From positions 49,553,064 through 49,617,063 of the forward strand of contig OX359274.1 in NCBI GenBank assembly GCA_947179155.2: DNA of 64,000 nucleotides. The letters are read 5' to 3'. Shown here piece after piece: positions 11,403 to 23,582 of this stretch. The position numbers and the translations under genes are program-made. Source of the stretch: Hedera helix. Its lineage: Eukaryota; Streptophyta; Magnoliopsida; Apiales; Araliaceae. The notes below the pieces were generated by a model. The model was not told the origin of the DNA and ran no database searches. It saw only the letters and a list, made by a program, of their open reading frames with translations. The stretch's first letter is position 1. Every line of letters begins with the position of its first letter.

Positions 11403-11421
11403 CCTAAGCTCTGATGCCAAC
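11403..11421 (-). other. Primer binding site (initiator-Met tRNA type)
   Basis: Directly inside the 5' LTR the minus strand reads GTTGGCATCAGAGCTTAGG. It matches the usual TGGTATCAGAGC complement of initiator Met tRNA with one T-to-C change. Confidence 0.85.
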
Positions 11422-14400
11422 TGTGACGCCCCCAAATCTAGGCCCACACAGCCCAAACTTGAGTCGTCAAAAGACTACAACAAAATTATTACAATGAAAT
11501 ACAACGTACAACAATACAGTGGATAATACAACACAACTAAGTCTTCATTATTATTGCCACACTATTTTATAACACGTGAAGACTATGATAGCTATCCCCG
11601 CACTCTCACTCCATTCCCCGGCTAGACCCCGTTACGTTCTCATCTCCTGTTGAAAAACAATGGAACGAAAAGAAAGGGTGAGCTCAAATAGCCCAGTAAG
11701 AAATATCATGACTAAGATAATGACGAATAATTTATCATTAGCCTTCAACAGTTGAGTTCTTGATAGAATACAATAGACTACAAGGTTTATATCAAAAACT
11801 GCAGTTAAATTCTTAAACAACGTTCAGATCAATAATAGCAGCGGAATGAGCAATCTATTAGAAGAATAATGCAGACTATAATGTCCACTCGCTTCTCTTT
11901 TTAGTAAAAATATCATCAACTTTTATCATCTGAAATACCATTAGTCAAGATAATACAACTTCACAGTTCCTGGTCATAATCATGCAGATCAACAGTTCGT
12001 CTTTGCACTACGGGCCAAAGACATTCAATATAACACCAACGGTCATGATTATACCAGATTCAGCCTTTGGTCATAATCATACCAATCAACAGTTCATCTT
12101 TGCACTACGGGCCAAAGAGAACATTAACCACGTGTCATAAAAGACACCGAACAGATGTATCGCCTTTAACCTAGTATATCGCCTTTAACCTATCATCTGT
12201 TCAACAATTATATCACATCTGTGCCCCCGGCCACAGATATTCATAACAGCTTGAGTCTTGATGATTAATACAAATAACAGTGATACAAATGATGAACAGA
12301 AGAACAGGATAAACAATAAGTATCGGAAGTTTACTTTGTGCAGATTCAAATAATGTCCAAATTGCCAACATGATGTGGAGTGAAATTTAAAAATGATATT
12401 CAAGATCCACAGTTCAGAATAACGATTACAGTTCAATAGAAATGTTCAGAAAATAGGAAGGTTCAGTTGAACTAATGAAATTCAACTATTATGGAACATA
12501 TAATATTTTCAGGAATTATAGAAGCAATAGTTCCATAATAAGTTTCGATTTAGGTGTATGGAAGAAAATAATATCCCTTACCGTAGCAGGTTTGATTAAC
12601 AAAAGGGGAAGGGAATTAATATCCCTTACCATAGTAAGTTTGAATAAGGGAAGATGAAAAAGATGGTATCCCTTATGAGTATAGAGGAAAATGATATCAC
12701 TTACGAATATGGAATAAAAGTGTCATGTGATAATTCGTGTAGACAAATTATTTCCACACGAGACAAATAAAAAGGGTTATTCACCAACAGGCGATAATCC
12801 GCACCGTAAGGTTATTCCCATCAATTTGAATACGAATAGTTATTCACCAAACAGGCGATAATCCGCGCCGTAAGGTTATTCCCATCAATTTGAATACGAA
12901 TAGTTATTCACCAAACATGCGATAATCCGCGCCGTAAGGTTATTCCCATCAATTTAAATACGAAGAGTTATTCACCAAACAGGCGATAATCCGCACCGTA
13001 AGGTTATTCTCAAAGATTAATAAGGAATGAATACAAAAGGTTATTCACCAGCAGGCGGTAAACCGCGCCGTAAGGTTATTCCCACAATTTAATACATGGA
13101 AGTAAATGGCACAAGAAAGAAACGATATTATTTTCGAGAATCAAAGAATGATAATCCCTTCAAGTAAGAAGGAAAATAATATCCATTTATGATGATGAAA
13201 AGAATGATACCCCTTACCGTAATAAATTTAAGAGTGTGAAAAGAATGATATTCCTTACCTTAACACGTGACTGGATATTGATTTAAATGAGGTTGATCAA
13301 CCTATATATTTTTAATATAATTAGTAATTACCACATATAAATTTCAAAGTGTATGATAACTCGTATAATATGAACTATCAAAATTATATATATTTAACAT
13401 AATTTTTGTAGTATAATATAACTACTTTAAAATAGTTTTTAAAATAATATTCCAAAATAAATCTTCCAAAGAAAGCTTTTAAAAATGAATCTTCTCAAAG
13501 AAGAGTCTTCTAAAGGAAGATTTGTGAATACCGTGAAAAATAAGAATTTATGAAATTACTACTCTTTAATAAAAGACTTACTTGAAAAATTTCTGCACTC
13601 CTTTTGGCTTTCAAACACTCAAAATAACCTTACTATTCTCAGAGAAAACTCATAAAATTCTTATAGAAAAATTTTATGTTTTAGGTGTGATTTTTCTATT
13701 CAGCTGAGCAAGCTATTTATAGGAGAAATAAGTTACTATGCGTGTGGTAGGTGGCATACTGATATTGAAATGCAGGAGCAGCCGTCTGGCTGCTTTTCTC
13801 ATTCTTCCCTTTCTTTCACCAACCCACCCAGCAGCATTTTTCATGTTTACATCTCATGTGGCCCCCACATAGGGTCCACATGTTACTATTTAAAATTAAT
13901 TAATTAATTTATTATTTTTTTTTTTTTTAAATTTATTTATTTATTTATTTATTCTTCCTGTAGGTTCAACATATAATGCTACAACAATAATTCAACAATA
14001 ATGTAATAAACACGTTACAGATTATTATTAATTTAATAATATATATTTGCAACTGTGACAATTATTAGGTTCAATAATTTTAAAAACAGTGCAGCAACAA
14101 TTATTGACTCAATGATATAAAATACAGTGTAATGACAATTATTAAATCAATAATGCAAAATACTGTGTAGCAACAATAATTGAATTGATAATATAAAATA
14201 TTATGCAGTGACAATTATTGATGAAATGATGCGTAACAGTTACGGTGTCAATAATATGAGACACTGTGCAATACCGTGTGCTACTGTAGAATACCGTGTG
14301 CCACAATAAAATACCATAAATTACCGTATGCTACTATTCTTTTATCACCGGTATTTTAACAGTTAACACCGTTGACTATTTTTATTTAAAAAGGTTACTT

Positions 14401-14654
14401 CTGTCGTTTTCTATATCCGACAATTATTCCGTTGTGGGCTCCACCAATAATTAGTTATTTCGGCGCCGTCGTACGGCCCGAATATTCCCCGACAAAATGA
14501 ATATTCCCCGACAAAAAGAATATTGTCCGACAAAATAAAATTTGCACATAACATCCTTAACTTTCAATTTTGTCAATTTAACCATTTACTGTTTCAGGAA
14601 AAATATATATGAAGAAAAATTAAATTTTGTATTTCATAAATTCGGGGTCTTACA
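11422..14654 (-). repeat. 5' LTR of the Tekay-type element (3,233 bp)
   Basis: Right LTR on the plus strand, hence the promoter-bearing 5' LTR of the minus-strand element. Compared with 3374-6586 it has an extra 19-bp copy near 14480-14510, a longer poly-T run near 13915-13928 and substitutions in GTACGGCCC (GTACAGACC in the other LTR). Otherwise no difference was noticed by eye. Confidence 0.96.
12776..13086. repeat. Five tandem copies of a ~63-bp unit (second LTR)
   Basis: Same array as at 4728-5038, offset by 8048 bp, with the same unit-to-unit differences. The array therefore predates the insertion and was copied with the LTR. Confidence 0.93.
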
Positions 14655-14988
14655 TAGAAAGCCTGAACTAGATACATACATGGATGCAAATATGGCTGGA
14701 GACATTGATTCGAGAAAATCAACTTTTGGTTACTTGATAACCTTTGGTGGCGGAGCTGTTTCGTGGCAATCAAAACTACAAAAATGTGTTGCATTATCCC
14801 CTATTGAAGCAAAGTTTATCGCAATGACGAAGGCTTACAAGAAGACATTATGGTTAAAAAGGTTATTACGAAAAGTTGATATAAAACAAGTATGTGGTTC
14901 ATTGTGATACTTAAAGTGTCATCCATTTAAGTAAGAATGACTTTTCACTCGAAGTCAATTAACAAATCCAAATCTAATCAATTATAGG
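14655..14988 (+). pseudogene. Ty1/copia remnant, right part: RNase H
   Basis: Continuation of the copia pol interrupted at 3373. The plus strand reads KPELDTYMDANMAGDIDSRK, then STFGYLITFGGGAVSWQSKL, CVALSPIEAKFIAMTKAYKK and a degraded CD..SVIHLSKND. These are RNase H motifs of Ty1/copia elements. A stop follows VCGSL at about 14905. The segment is cut again at 14988 by a hAT-like element. Bases 14655-14659 are the TSD copy of the gypsy insertion. Confidence 0.9.
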
Positions 14989-15829
14989 TAGGGGTGAGTA
15001 AGGAATTGAATTGTCCCCAAAACCGCACCAACGGTTTCAGTGTATATGACAGTTTTAGGTGGGTTAAAAAATCGCAAATGGAGTTTGTATTTAATTTTTA
15101 AGCAAAATCGCACCGCACCATGCTTTATTGCATCTTGGCTCAAGAATACATTAATAAATTCTGCATATACTTCCCAATTATATTTTATAGCACTTAGTAC
15201 CCATTTTTGACTTTATAACCAATTAGAATGGTGCATTGTTCTTTTCTTTGAAAAGATTTGTATTCTCCATAGTCCATTGAATACATACAATAAGGTTTTA
15301 CTTTATCAGCTTTGAATATGACCGATAGAAGAGTTTTCTCGCTCATTATTATTATTATATATAGTGAAGTGATATCTTAGTTTAAATATTAATCTTAATT
15401 AAATGTTAGTTGTTCAGCTATTATTTTTCAAAGTAAATACTTGACGCTAGTTTATGATTTGAATGGAAAAAGGAAGGAGGAATAATATATTATGCAGAAC
15501 ACAGATGTTAATATGGAATTTCCCAAAATTGATTTAAGTAAGTAATGTAATGATTTTGTTTAGACAAAACATTATACATAAGGTTGTGTATGTTATCAAA
15601 GTGGTATTTAATATTGTGTGATGTTAAATTGTTAATGTAAATTATATAAAATTTAGTTATTTCAATTAATTTTGGAACCGAAACCGCACCAAATGAAACC
15701 GCATCGCACGGTTTAAAACCGCATCACACCAATTATAAACGGTTTGATGTGCAATTTTAAATTTGTTAAATCACATCTAAACAGTTTCATGTACGGTTTG
15801 AATTTTAAACCATATCATGCTCACCCCTA
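14989..15829. mobile_element. Non-autonomous hAT-like element, 841 bp
   Basis: Terminal inverted repeats TAGGGGTGAGTA (left) and TGCTCACCCCTA (right). The flanking 8-bp duplication is ATTATAGG (14981-14988) against ATTATAAG (15830-15837), one mismatch. Subterminal DNA has repeated ACCGCACC and ACGGTTT motifs on both sides. There is no transposase ORF. Eight-bp TSDs with AGGGGTG-type ends are characteristic of plant hAT elements. Confidence 0.78.
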
Positions 15830-15837
15830 ATTATAAG

Positions 15838-17100
15838 TTGAGCCTGGTTTCACCATATCACAGTAAAGGGCTCGAATTGTTTTAATAATTTTCAAACTAA
15901 AAGGCGGCAAGATGACAAATTTAAGCCGGAAGTTGACATATATGAAAACTAAGACGTGTTTTAAAGTTCAAAATCCACACTCGAAGAAAAGTAGGACGTG
16001 AACTAATTAATGTTGTTTCAAAGCAAAGAAACTAAAGAAAGCGTACAAGATTTATCGCTTTAACTTGATCTCACTGATTTACTATCCTCGAGTATGAGAA
16101 AACTATGCACATATCGACCATTTCATGTAAAACTGGAAAAAGGACACTAACCCTTTTCTCTGCCAAGAAACTTTAATATTTAAAATTTAAAACTCATATT
16201 TGGGGATAATCTTTATCTTTTTAGAAGAGACTTTTGTCAAAATCTTTTTATTAGCACTGTTCTTTTATAGGGTTTATTTTTTATTTTTTTTGCTAATTTA
16301 AGGCAGAATAAGGTAAGGATAACCACGGAGTCAAAACCCTTTGGTTAGGGTTTATTTTTCTCTACTTATAGAATTTTATTTTATCTTAATTTGAGTTCAG
16401 ATTTTTCGTTCTTTTTCTATTTTGCAAGTCATTTTTCATTTTTTTGGTAACTTTGATTCACTCCATGTGGAGAGTGATTTTCGCAGATATGCTCAATATG
16501 CGTCATGTCTTTGATAATTTTTTCTCGATAATTTTTTATTTTTTTATTTAGATTATAAAATTTTGTAATGAATTTAATTTTAAATAGATTAAGTACCACC
16601 CTCAACTCTATTATATATGTAATTTAGATGCATCTGATTGAGTAAAATTTTCTAATATTTTCCTCAAGAGTTTGTGCGAAAAGAAAAAAGAAGAGCTCCC
16701 ACGCACCAATCCACGCCCAACGTTAAATCTACTAATGTGTACCCTGTTTAAAAGTATGACCATTTAGTAGCCTTAAAGAGATTGAGAAGTTATTAGTCTT
16801 TAATTCTATTCATACATAATTCAAATTTGGAAAACGTGGGAAGAAAATAAATAAAAATAACTGAAAAAAAGAAGGGAAAAAATCTCTATCAGGAAGAAAA
16901 TTTATGTATCTATACTTTTAAAAATTTAATATTAAGAACAATGCTAATATACAGTGAAAATGATTTAAAATGCTCCAATATATTTTGAGAATTGATATTT
17001 CTGCGTGTAAAAATTAATATTTTTATAAATTCTCTCTCAGATGAGTATGGGGTTCATTTACTATTCATGTGAAAGAAAATCTATGGAACTAACATTTTTA
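15838..17100. other. Intergenic DNA beyond the copia remnant
   Basis: Some of the first few hundred bases may be decayed 3' sequence of the copia element, but no LTR end is recognisable. No coding sequence or repeat structure is seen. Very AT-rich from 16150 on. Confidence 0.4.
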
Positions 17101-17108
17101 CTTGTGAA

Positions 17109-17760
17109 TAGGGCTGCAAATCGAATCAAACAGTTCGGACTCGATTCGGACTCGACTCGAAAAAATGTGAACGAGACTCGAATTCGTTAATAATATGATT
17201 CAAATCTGAGCACAAAAAATAGTTCGAATAAAAATACGAGTAGAATCTGAATAAGGTTATACTCGACTCGTTTAGAATTCAAACTATTCGAATTTTTAAT
17301 TATGATCCGATACATAATCGATTGATACATATTCGAATCTATACTCGATACATTCTGTTATAATATATACACAATTAAACAAATTTTGCATAATTAATTA
17401 TTATTTTATTTTATTTTTGTAATTTTAATTTTAATTTTATATATTTAAAGTGTAATTATAATTATAATTTTTTATTTTTAAGTAAAATAATAAGTTCAAT
17501 TAATAATTATATGTATTATAAAACTAGTTATTATGTCAAGATTCGAATTCGAGTTTGAATTTGACGTTCGCGAGTAGTTTGAATATAATTCGATCCGAGT
17601 CGAAACGAATTCGAGTAACGAAAATTCGAGTCGAGCCGAATCTGAGTAAAGTTTTTTTTATATAGTTCGAATCCGAGTCGAATTCGAATACGAATTTAAC
17701 CTTACGAGTCGAATCCGAGCAGTTTAAAATCCGGATCGATTCGGCTCGTTTGCGGCCTTA
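17109..17760. mobile_element. Non-autonomous hAT-like element, 652 bp, perfect 8-bp TSD
   Basis: Ends read TAGGGCTGCAAATCGAATC (left) and GGCTCGTTTGCGGCCTTA (right), imperfect inverted repeats. Flanked by perfect CTTGTGAA duplications (17101-17108, 17761-17768). Inside, TCGAATTCGAGT-type words repeat in both orientations near both ends, as in non-autonomous hAT families. No ORF. A relative lies at 50881-51520. Confidence 0.85.
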
Positions 17761-17768
17761 CTTGTGAA

Positions 17769-19621
17769 GTATCATTTCTCTATATATTTAGATTTTATTT
17801 CGTTTTTCTTTTTCTTCCTATTCCCTTGAGTTTTCCAAATTCCAAATGAAGCATTGATAAAATAATTACGTTTAAAATATAGATAGTAGAATATCTAATA
17901 CTATCTCAAGCATATTCTCAAGTCTATGTTCCTGGACTTTTCGCAAAAATAAATCTAATTCTGACCGCATATATGGCATCAAAAATTTTCGAACGTCTAT
18001 GCAAATTGATGTAACATGCATGTGAAAAGAGGTTATTTTCTTTCTCTTTTTTTTTCTTTCTTTTAAATATTATTACTAGTTATTAAAGACTATTCATTGA
18101 AAACAAAAATCAGATGTGACATTTATTTTTGAAAATAAGTACTGCATGTGATTGCGTATCTAGCATGGACCAAAATTGATGCCATCAGAGTTTCGAACGA
18201 AAATAATAGAACTTAAAGATTCCCTATATATATACGGTACTAGGAGCTATAGTGTTATAATAAATATGATCAGAAGGGAGTTATTAATTCATCTACAATA
18301 ATTGGTCAAGTGACCCTAACGTAAAGCTTATGGATTGCAATTATATAAATAGAGATCTATTTAATTCAATTCGTTAATAATTCGTATAAATATTAATCCA
18401 TCTACCTGCACCGTCATTGGAATTTCCCCCCAGTTAAAATACATAATTATTTAATAAAATTTCGATTAATTATTAAGTTAAATAAAATACATATTTATTT
18501 AATTATTATTTTAATTTTATTTAAATTTGCAATTGAATTCTATGTAAGTGTTTATATTAACAAATTTTATTTGAAATTTTAATTTGAATAAAAGTATGAA
18601 ACTCAAATTCTAAAGTTTTAATTTAGTTATGGCAATTAGATAATAATAAATTCAGTATAAATTTTCAACTAATTTTATAGTTATTATATATATATATTTT
18701 AAAATCATGTATATTATTTACGCAATTAATTGCGTAATTTGGTATAATTTTAAGTTTTAATAAATTTAGGTAATACTTCCCCCGTTCTAAATTATAAGAT
18801 CATTGTTAACTTTTTGAAAGCTAATTTGAGCTATTTTCAAACTCAAAATTGAAATGATTCATTAACAAAAATAATAGGTAAACTCACTCATTGTGAGTGG
18901 CGATAGGATAAAAATAAAAAAAATATGTGTTGATATGTGTTACTCAATATTTATTTAAAGTTTTTGCCCAAGACAAAGGTGCTACTAGTGTCTTGTTGAC
19001 CGACCTTTAATCCTTGTTATTTTGAAATCATATATGGTATTCAGAGTTTATATCTAAATAAAACTGAAGTATACAAAACAAAAGTCAAAAAAATCATATA
19101 TATGGGAGTGTAATTTTGTAACAAAAAGAAAAAAAAAATATTAAGTGAATAATAGACCTCAACCACTATTAAAATAAATGGTGAGGGGCGGTGTAATTAT
19201 TGGGTGTGGACTGAACCTTAACACGCATGAATCCTTTGCGTTAAGCGGTGGCAAAAGATTACAACGCGTGAAAGGCAGCACCAACATTTGCAATCAATTT
19301 AAAGTGTACGTGTCCAATTTTTTAATTTTTTTTTGTTCTAGTAGGAACTACCGGCTTCTTTATTCATGTGATTGATCAATTATTGGTGCATTTGCGTGTG
19401 TATTCATGTGCGCCAAATAATTTATAAGACTCCCTCCATCTAAATTTATTTGTCTTAGTTTAAACACATACGTTTATTTAATTTTTTTATTTATTTTTAT
19501 TTATAACAGTAGCTTGAATTCTTATATACATATTCAAATATTTTATATTAATTGATATAAAATTGTGGTGTTATATGAACACTATGTTATTATTATCACG
19601 GAAAACTAAACTCTTTTGGTA

Positions 19622-19653
<32 letters not shown>

Positions 19654-20338
19654 CTTTTACCCTCCCTTTCATGCATGTTCCATGAGAATGAAAAATTAAT
19701 CCATGTTCCAATGCTACCATGAAAGAAAGAATCTAAAATTATTCTACGATATAAAGAGTACTTGTAAAAAAACAAATATTGAAATTGGCTCTCTCTGCCT
19801 CATGGGGGTCAGGGTGGCTCTCTATATACAACATAAACTTAATGAGGGATGTAGAGACGAAGATTGGTAGGTACCAATGGTTCCCTGCAGGCCCCTTGTT
19901 ACCAACTTTTTACTATTATTATTTTTCAAGAAATTAATGGAACACTCGATCGTTGCATGTGGATGACATTATACGTGTTGAGTAGAGAGAATCGGCATCT
20001 CCATATATATAGTAATAGCATTATTTGTTCTCTTGTATAATTAAGCTTAATCATCTATGAAGTTTCATCAATTATAAAATCTCCTATAGCGTCATCAATA
20101 TCTTTTTTTCAACTGTTAAGAAATTGGTTTTCTGATTGATATCACAATTTTTAATATTTGTCTCTCATACCATTTGACAACGGAGTTATTTTATTTAACA
20201 TTTGGAGAGAGAGTATATAGTTAGGCATACCAGAAAAAGAAAAAAAAGAGCCTAATATTTTCAAAAATCTCATCATCACGATCCAAAAGTTTAAACTATC
20301 AAGGGCCCAGTTCCTCTCCTTTCATTGACGAATATTAA

Positions 20339-20380
<42 letters not shown>

Positions 20381-20848
20381 CGCGTGCGGAGGGTTGCGTG
20401 GCTTGGCCAAAAAATTATACAAAAAAAGGAGTACCATCTGATGTGATAGCCTAATTCAAACCAATTCATTCCACATATCCAAAACTTATCCCTTTTTTAT
20501 GTATGTTCATCCTCCATGTGCAGTTAGTTGTGGCACCTTCAAAAGCCACATGCATGCCGATCACAGAGTTTCCCTAGCTATCTAGTAGTCGTTTGAAACT
20601 CGAGGTTTATATATATGGGACATGTCGATGCAAAATGATGTGAGCTTTTTCCTTACTAGGATATATGTGAGTAGAGTCCGTGCATGTTGTTTTCTCCGTC
20701 CTTCTTTTCGTGGGCCAAAACCCACCCCAAGCCATTAATCAGTTCGTGTAAGGAGCCAAGGACCACCGATTACTTACCTTATAATCAATCAGTACATGTT
20801 TTTTGTTTTCTTTCCCTTTATTTTGATACCGCATTAGGATATATAGTA
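17769..20848. other. AT-rich intergenic DNA
   Basis: No gene is seen. Mariner/Stowaway-like outer ends occur singly near 18777 (CTTCCCCCGTTCTAAATTAT) and 19430 (ACTCCCTCCATCTAAATT) without a clear partner. An (ATT)n run lies at about 19619-19652 and an (AT)n run at about 20342-20375, the latter followed by GCGCGCGCG. Small open frames (for example 19178-19375) have no recognisable content. Confidence 0.5.
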
Positions 20849-20856
20849 GTGAACCG

Positions 20857-21425
20857 TTGAGGTGCACAACGGCCAATTTAGTCGATTTAGTCGGTAAAAA
20901 AATAATCAAATCATTTAAGTCAGTTATAAAAAATTAAAAATCAAAATCGTCTAAATTTTTGCTCCGTAATCAGTTATCGATTTATTTGGTTATCAGTTAA
21001 ATTGGTCGGTTTAATCAGTTATTAAAACTTAAGCATAAGAGAAGAGTTAATTATTAAAACTTAAGCATACGCGATTAAGTTTAAAATATTGTATTCAAAT
21101 TTAATTTAAAATCAAGTGTATATATCATTATACATGTAATGTAATTGTGTAACTAATTATCATAACTAAATTAAATTTATTAAATTTTAAGTTTCATAAC
21201 AAAAATAAATATTTATTCGAAAAGTATATAAATTATATTATAATTTTAAATTATTCGGTCGGTTTCGATTTTTTGAGAAGTCAAACCGAAACCGGCCGAA
21301 CTAGTCTCGATTTTTTCATTTTACAATGTTTAGTTTTTCGATTTTGTACTTTTTGGCTTGAATTTTTAACGGTTCGGTTTGGTTGGTAGATTTTTTGATC
21401 TTTTTCGATTTCTTGTGCACTCCTA
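20857..21425. mobile_element. Non-autonomous hAT-like element, 569 bp, perfect 8-bp TSD
   Basis: Flanked by perfect GTGAACCG (20849-20856 and 21426-21433). The ends share GTGCACAA: TTGAGGTGCACAACGG at the left and TTGTGCACTCCTA at the right. Subterminal AGTCGGTTT- and CGGTTTCGATT-type words repeat. No ORF. Confidence 0.83.
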
Positions 21426-21433
21426 GTGAACCG

Positions 21434-22024
21434 GTTCGCTGAGACGGTAATATGAAAAAAGATATATATTATGAATGTTTATGTTAATTTTTTAATTGTT
21501 AATTATGTTGATGGATATTAGTGATAAGTTTTGTTTTTTCTTAGAGATGTATAGTAAGTGAAATCTTATTATAATTTTAACAAATTTAATGTATTGATAA
21601 ATTTTGTAATTATAATTTAACACAAAGTTATCGTAGTACATTACATGACTATACTAACATTAATTAATTAGCCTAAATAATACTCCTGTATAGATAAGTA
21701 GCGTAAAGGGGACTCTTATTGTGGAAAAAAAAAGATAGTTACTTTTTATTTTATAAATAAAGTTTTTGTCTCAACATATAGTATTATTAGTGACTTTTTA
21801 ATGTTAATTTAAAAATACTTTTAATTTTAAAATTGATATGAATTAACTGGACTTTAGACAGTACAATTATGAGAATTATAAAGTATATAAATAAAATTAC
21901 TAATTATTAGATTTAATTTTTTCAAAAGCAAAACAATTACATTAAGTTTGAAATTTGAAATATTTTAAATTAATTTTAAAAAATTAAATTCATTAAAAGG
22001 TGAATAGCATATAAAACTGACTTG
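21434..22024. other. AT-rich intergenic DNA
   Basis: About 590 bp of AT-rich sequence between the hAT-like element and the foldback. Nothing recognisable. Confidence 0.5.
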
Positions 22025-22188
22025 AGATCATCTGTATCCAAACTCTGTTCCGTATCTCTGTATCTAGAGACATGGAACTATGAGGTATACGCAAATATCA
22101 TACTTTAGATCAACAGGTATGTGCATACCTCATAGTTCCATGTCTCTGAATACAGAGACACGGAACAAAGTTTGAATATAAGTGATCT
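22025..22188. repeat. Foldback: two ~70-bp inverted arms around a short loop
   Basis: The left arm (about 22025-22095) and right arm (about 22119-22188) are near-complementary: for example AGACATGGAACTATGAGGTA against TACCTCATAGTTCCATGTCT. Loop about 23 bases. A transcript from either strand would form a long, nearly perfect hairpin. It may be a small MITE or a hairpin-RNA locus. No clear TSD; TGAG occurs on both sides. Confidence 0.85.
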
Positions 22189-22400
22189 GAGCCCCACAAA
22201 ACTTCCTTAACCCTTGGACTTGGAGTCTCCCTCGCCTGGTGGTGAAGTGTATCAACATGTATCGTTCGCCACAACACGCTTGCAAAGAGCCCAATCCAAT
22301 TTGGCGTCTTCTATCCCAGCCTTTATAGCATTCGCCTCGCCCTGAAGATTTGCCAACACCTCCAATATCTTAGTTTGGAACGCTATGCTCTCTTGTGCCC
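22189..22400 (-). pseudogene. Gypsy gag fragment, distal part, split by the solo LTR
   Basis: On the minus strand this continues the gag N-terminus seen at 49166-49462, reading QESIAFQTKILEVLANLQGE, then AIKAG and LDWALCKRVVAND. It is part of the coiled-coil opening of a Ty3/gypsy gag. It is cut off at 22189 by the foldback border. Bases 22396-22400 (TGCCC) are the target duplication of the solo LTR. Confidence 0.6.
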
Positions 22401-22675
22401 TGTAATATCCCGGATATTTAAATAAATTAGAAATAAAATATTTAATATTTAATAAATGTTCTAGTTTGATAACCTAGTAGTGGTAGATAAATAGAGGTAC
22501 AAATTAAATGGACTAACTTAGATATGGTGATATTAATTTTTTTTTTATAAGTTAACGAGTAAAGTGATAATTCAATAAGCTTGATTAATAGCATGTCTAA
22601 TTAGATTAAGAGAATTAATTAATGGAGTTATGTAATATGCAACGTGGTTGCGTGTAAATTAAATATGTATTTATA

Positions 22676-22798
<123 letters not shown>

Positions 22799-23059
22799 AT
22801 ATTTAGTAACATAATTTAATGGTTAATTAAATTGTGGTAAATAAACGGATTAATATTAAATTAATCCGATTTGAATTAAAAGGTTTATTGTGGGGTTAAT
22901 TTAGTTATTATATTGATTATATTCATTAATCAATATTTATGCAGATTATTGATAAATTATTTGTGAGGAATAATTTTGTAATTTATATAATTATAAATTA
23001 TATAAAGTAGTTAAATTAATTAAGGGAGAATAGTAATTATATATATTGTACAATATTTA

Positions 23060-23065
<6 letters not shown>

Positions 23066-23136
<71 letters not shown>
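23066..23136. repeat. (AT)n microsatellite
   Basis: About 70 bp of pure AT repeats in the solo LTR. Confidence 0.96.
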
Positions 23137-23138
<2 letters not shown>

Positions 23139-23506
23139 GGATTAAATTAATTGAGTAATTTTAAATAGTAATTGAATATATTAAATGAATATATTCTATA
23201 ATTAAATAAATCATTGTAAATGATTTATGGGAGTGAGTAATTTAATTATACAATTATTTGTGTAATATTAATTAAATAATTTAATAAATTATTTAAATAA
23301 GAAATTGAGTAAATATATTATTACTTTAATGTATTTTCGGGTAAATGGATTTATTTCCATAATTGATGAGAAATGAATTATTTAATGTAAATGTATTAAA
23401 TAATTTAATTGATGGCCTAAATAATATATATTAAATTATATATTGTATTTATTTTAATTTCATAACTTATTGTGAAATTGTTTTTGAAGTAAAGTAATGT
23501 GTATAA

Positions 23507-23510
<4 letters not shown>

Positions 23511-23578
<68 letters not shown>
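23511..23578. repeat. (AT)n microsatellite
   Basis: About 67 bp of pure AT repeats in the solo LTR. Confidence 0.96.

Positions 23579-23582
<4 letters not shown>

Larger units (their letters stand above)
3374..14654 (-). mobile_element. Complete Ty3/gypsy Tekay-type chromovirus, 11,281 bp, inserted in the copia RNase H
   Basis: LTR retrotransposon in minus orientation. The ends read TGTGACGCCCCC at the left and GGGGTCTTACA at the right, flanked by the 5-bp target duplication TAGAA (3369-3373 and 14655-14659). Two 3.2-kb LTRs enclose a PBS, gag-protease-RT, RNase H-integrase-chromodomain and a PPT. The chromodomain-like integrase tail and the LTR wording place it in the Tekay (Del) lineage of chromoviruses. 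By eye the LTRs differ by about two or three substitutions, a poly-T length change and one 19-bp duplication, so insertion was recent. The copia frame is continuous across the site when the element and one TSD are removed. Confidence 0.97.

Noticed and set aside
18777..18965. Stowaway/Mariner MITE
   Set aside because: Only one end resembles the family; no second end or TA duplication was found.
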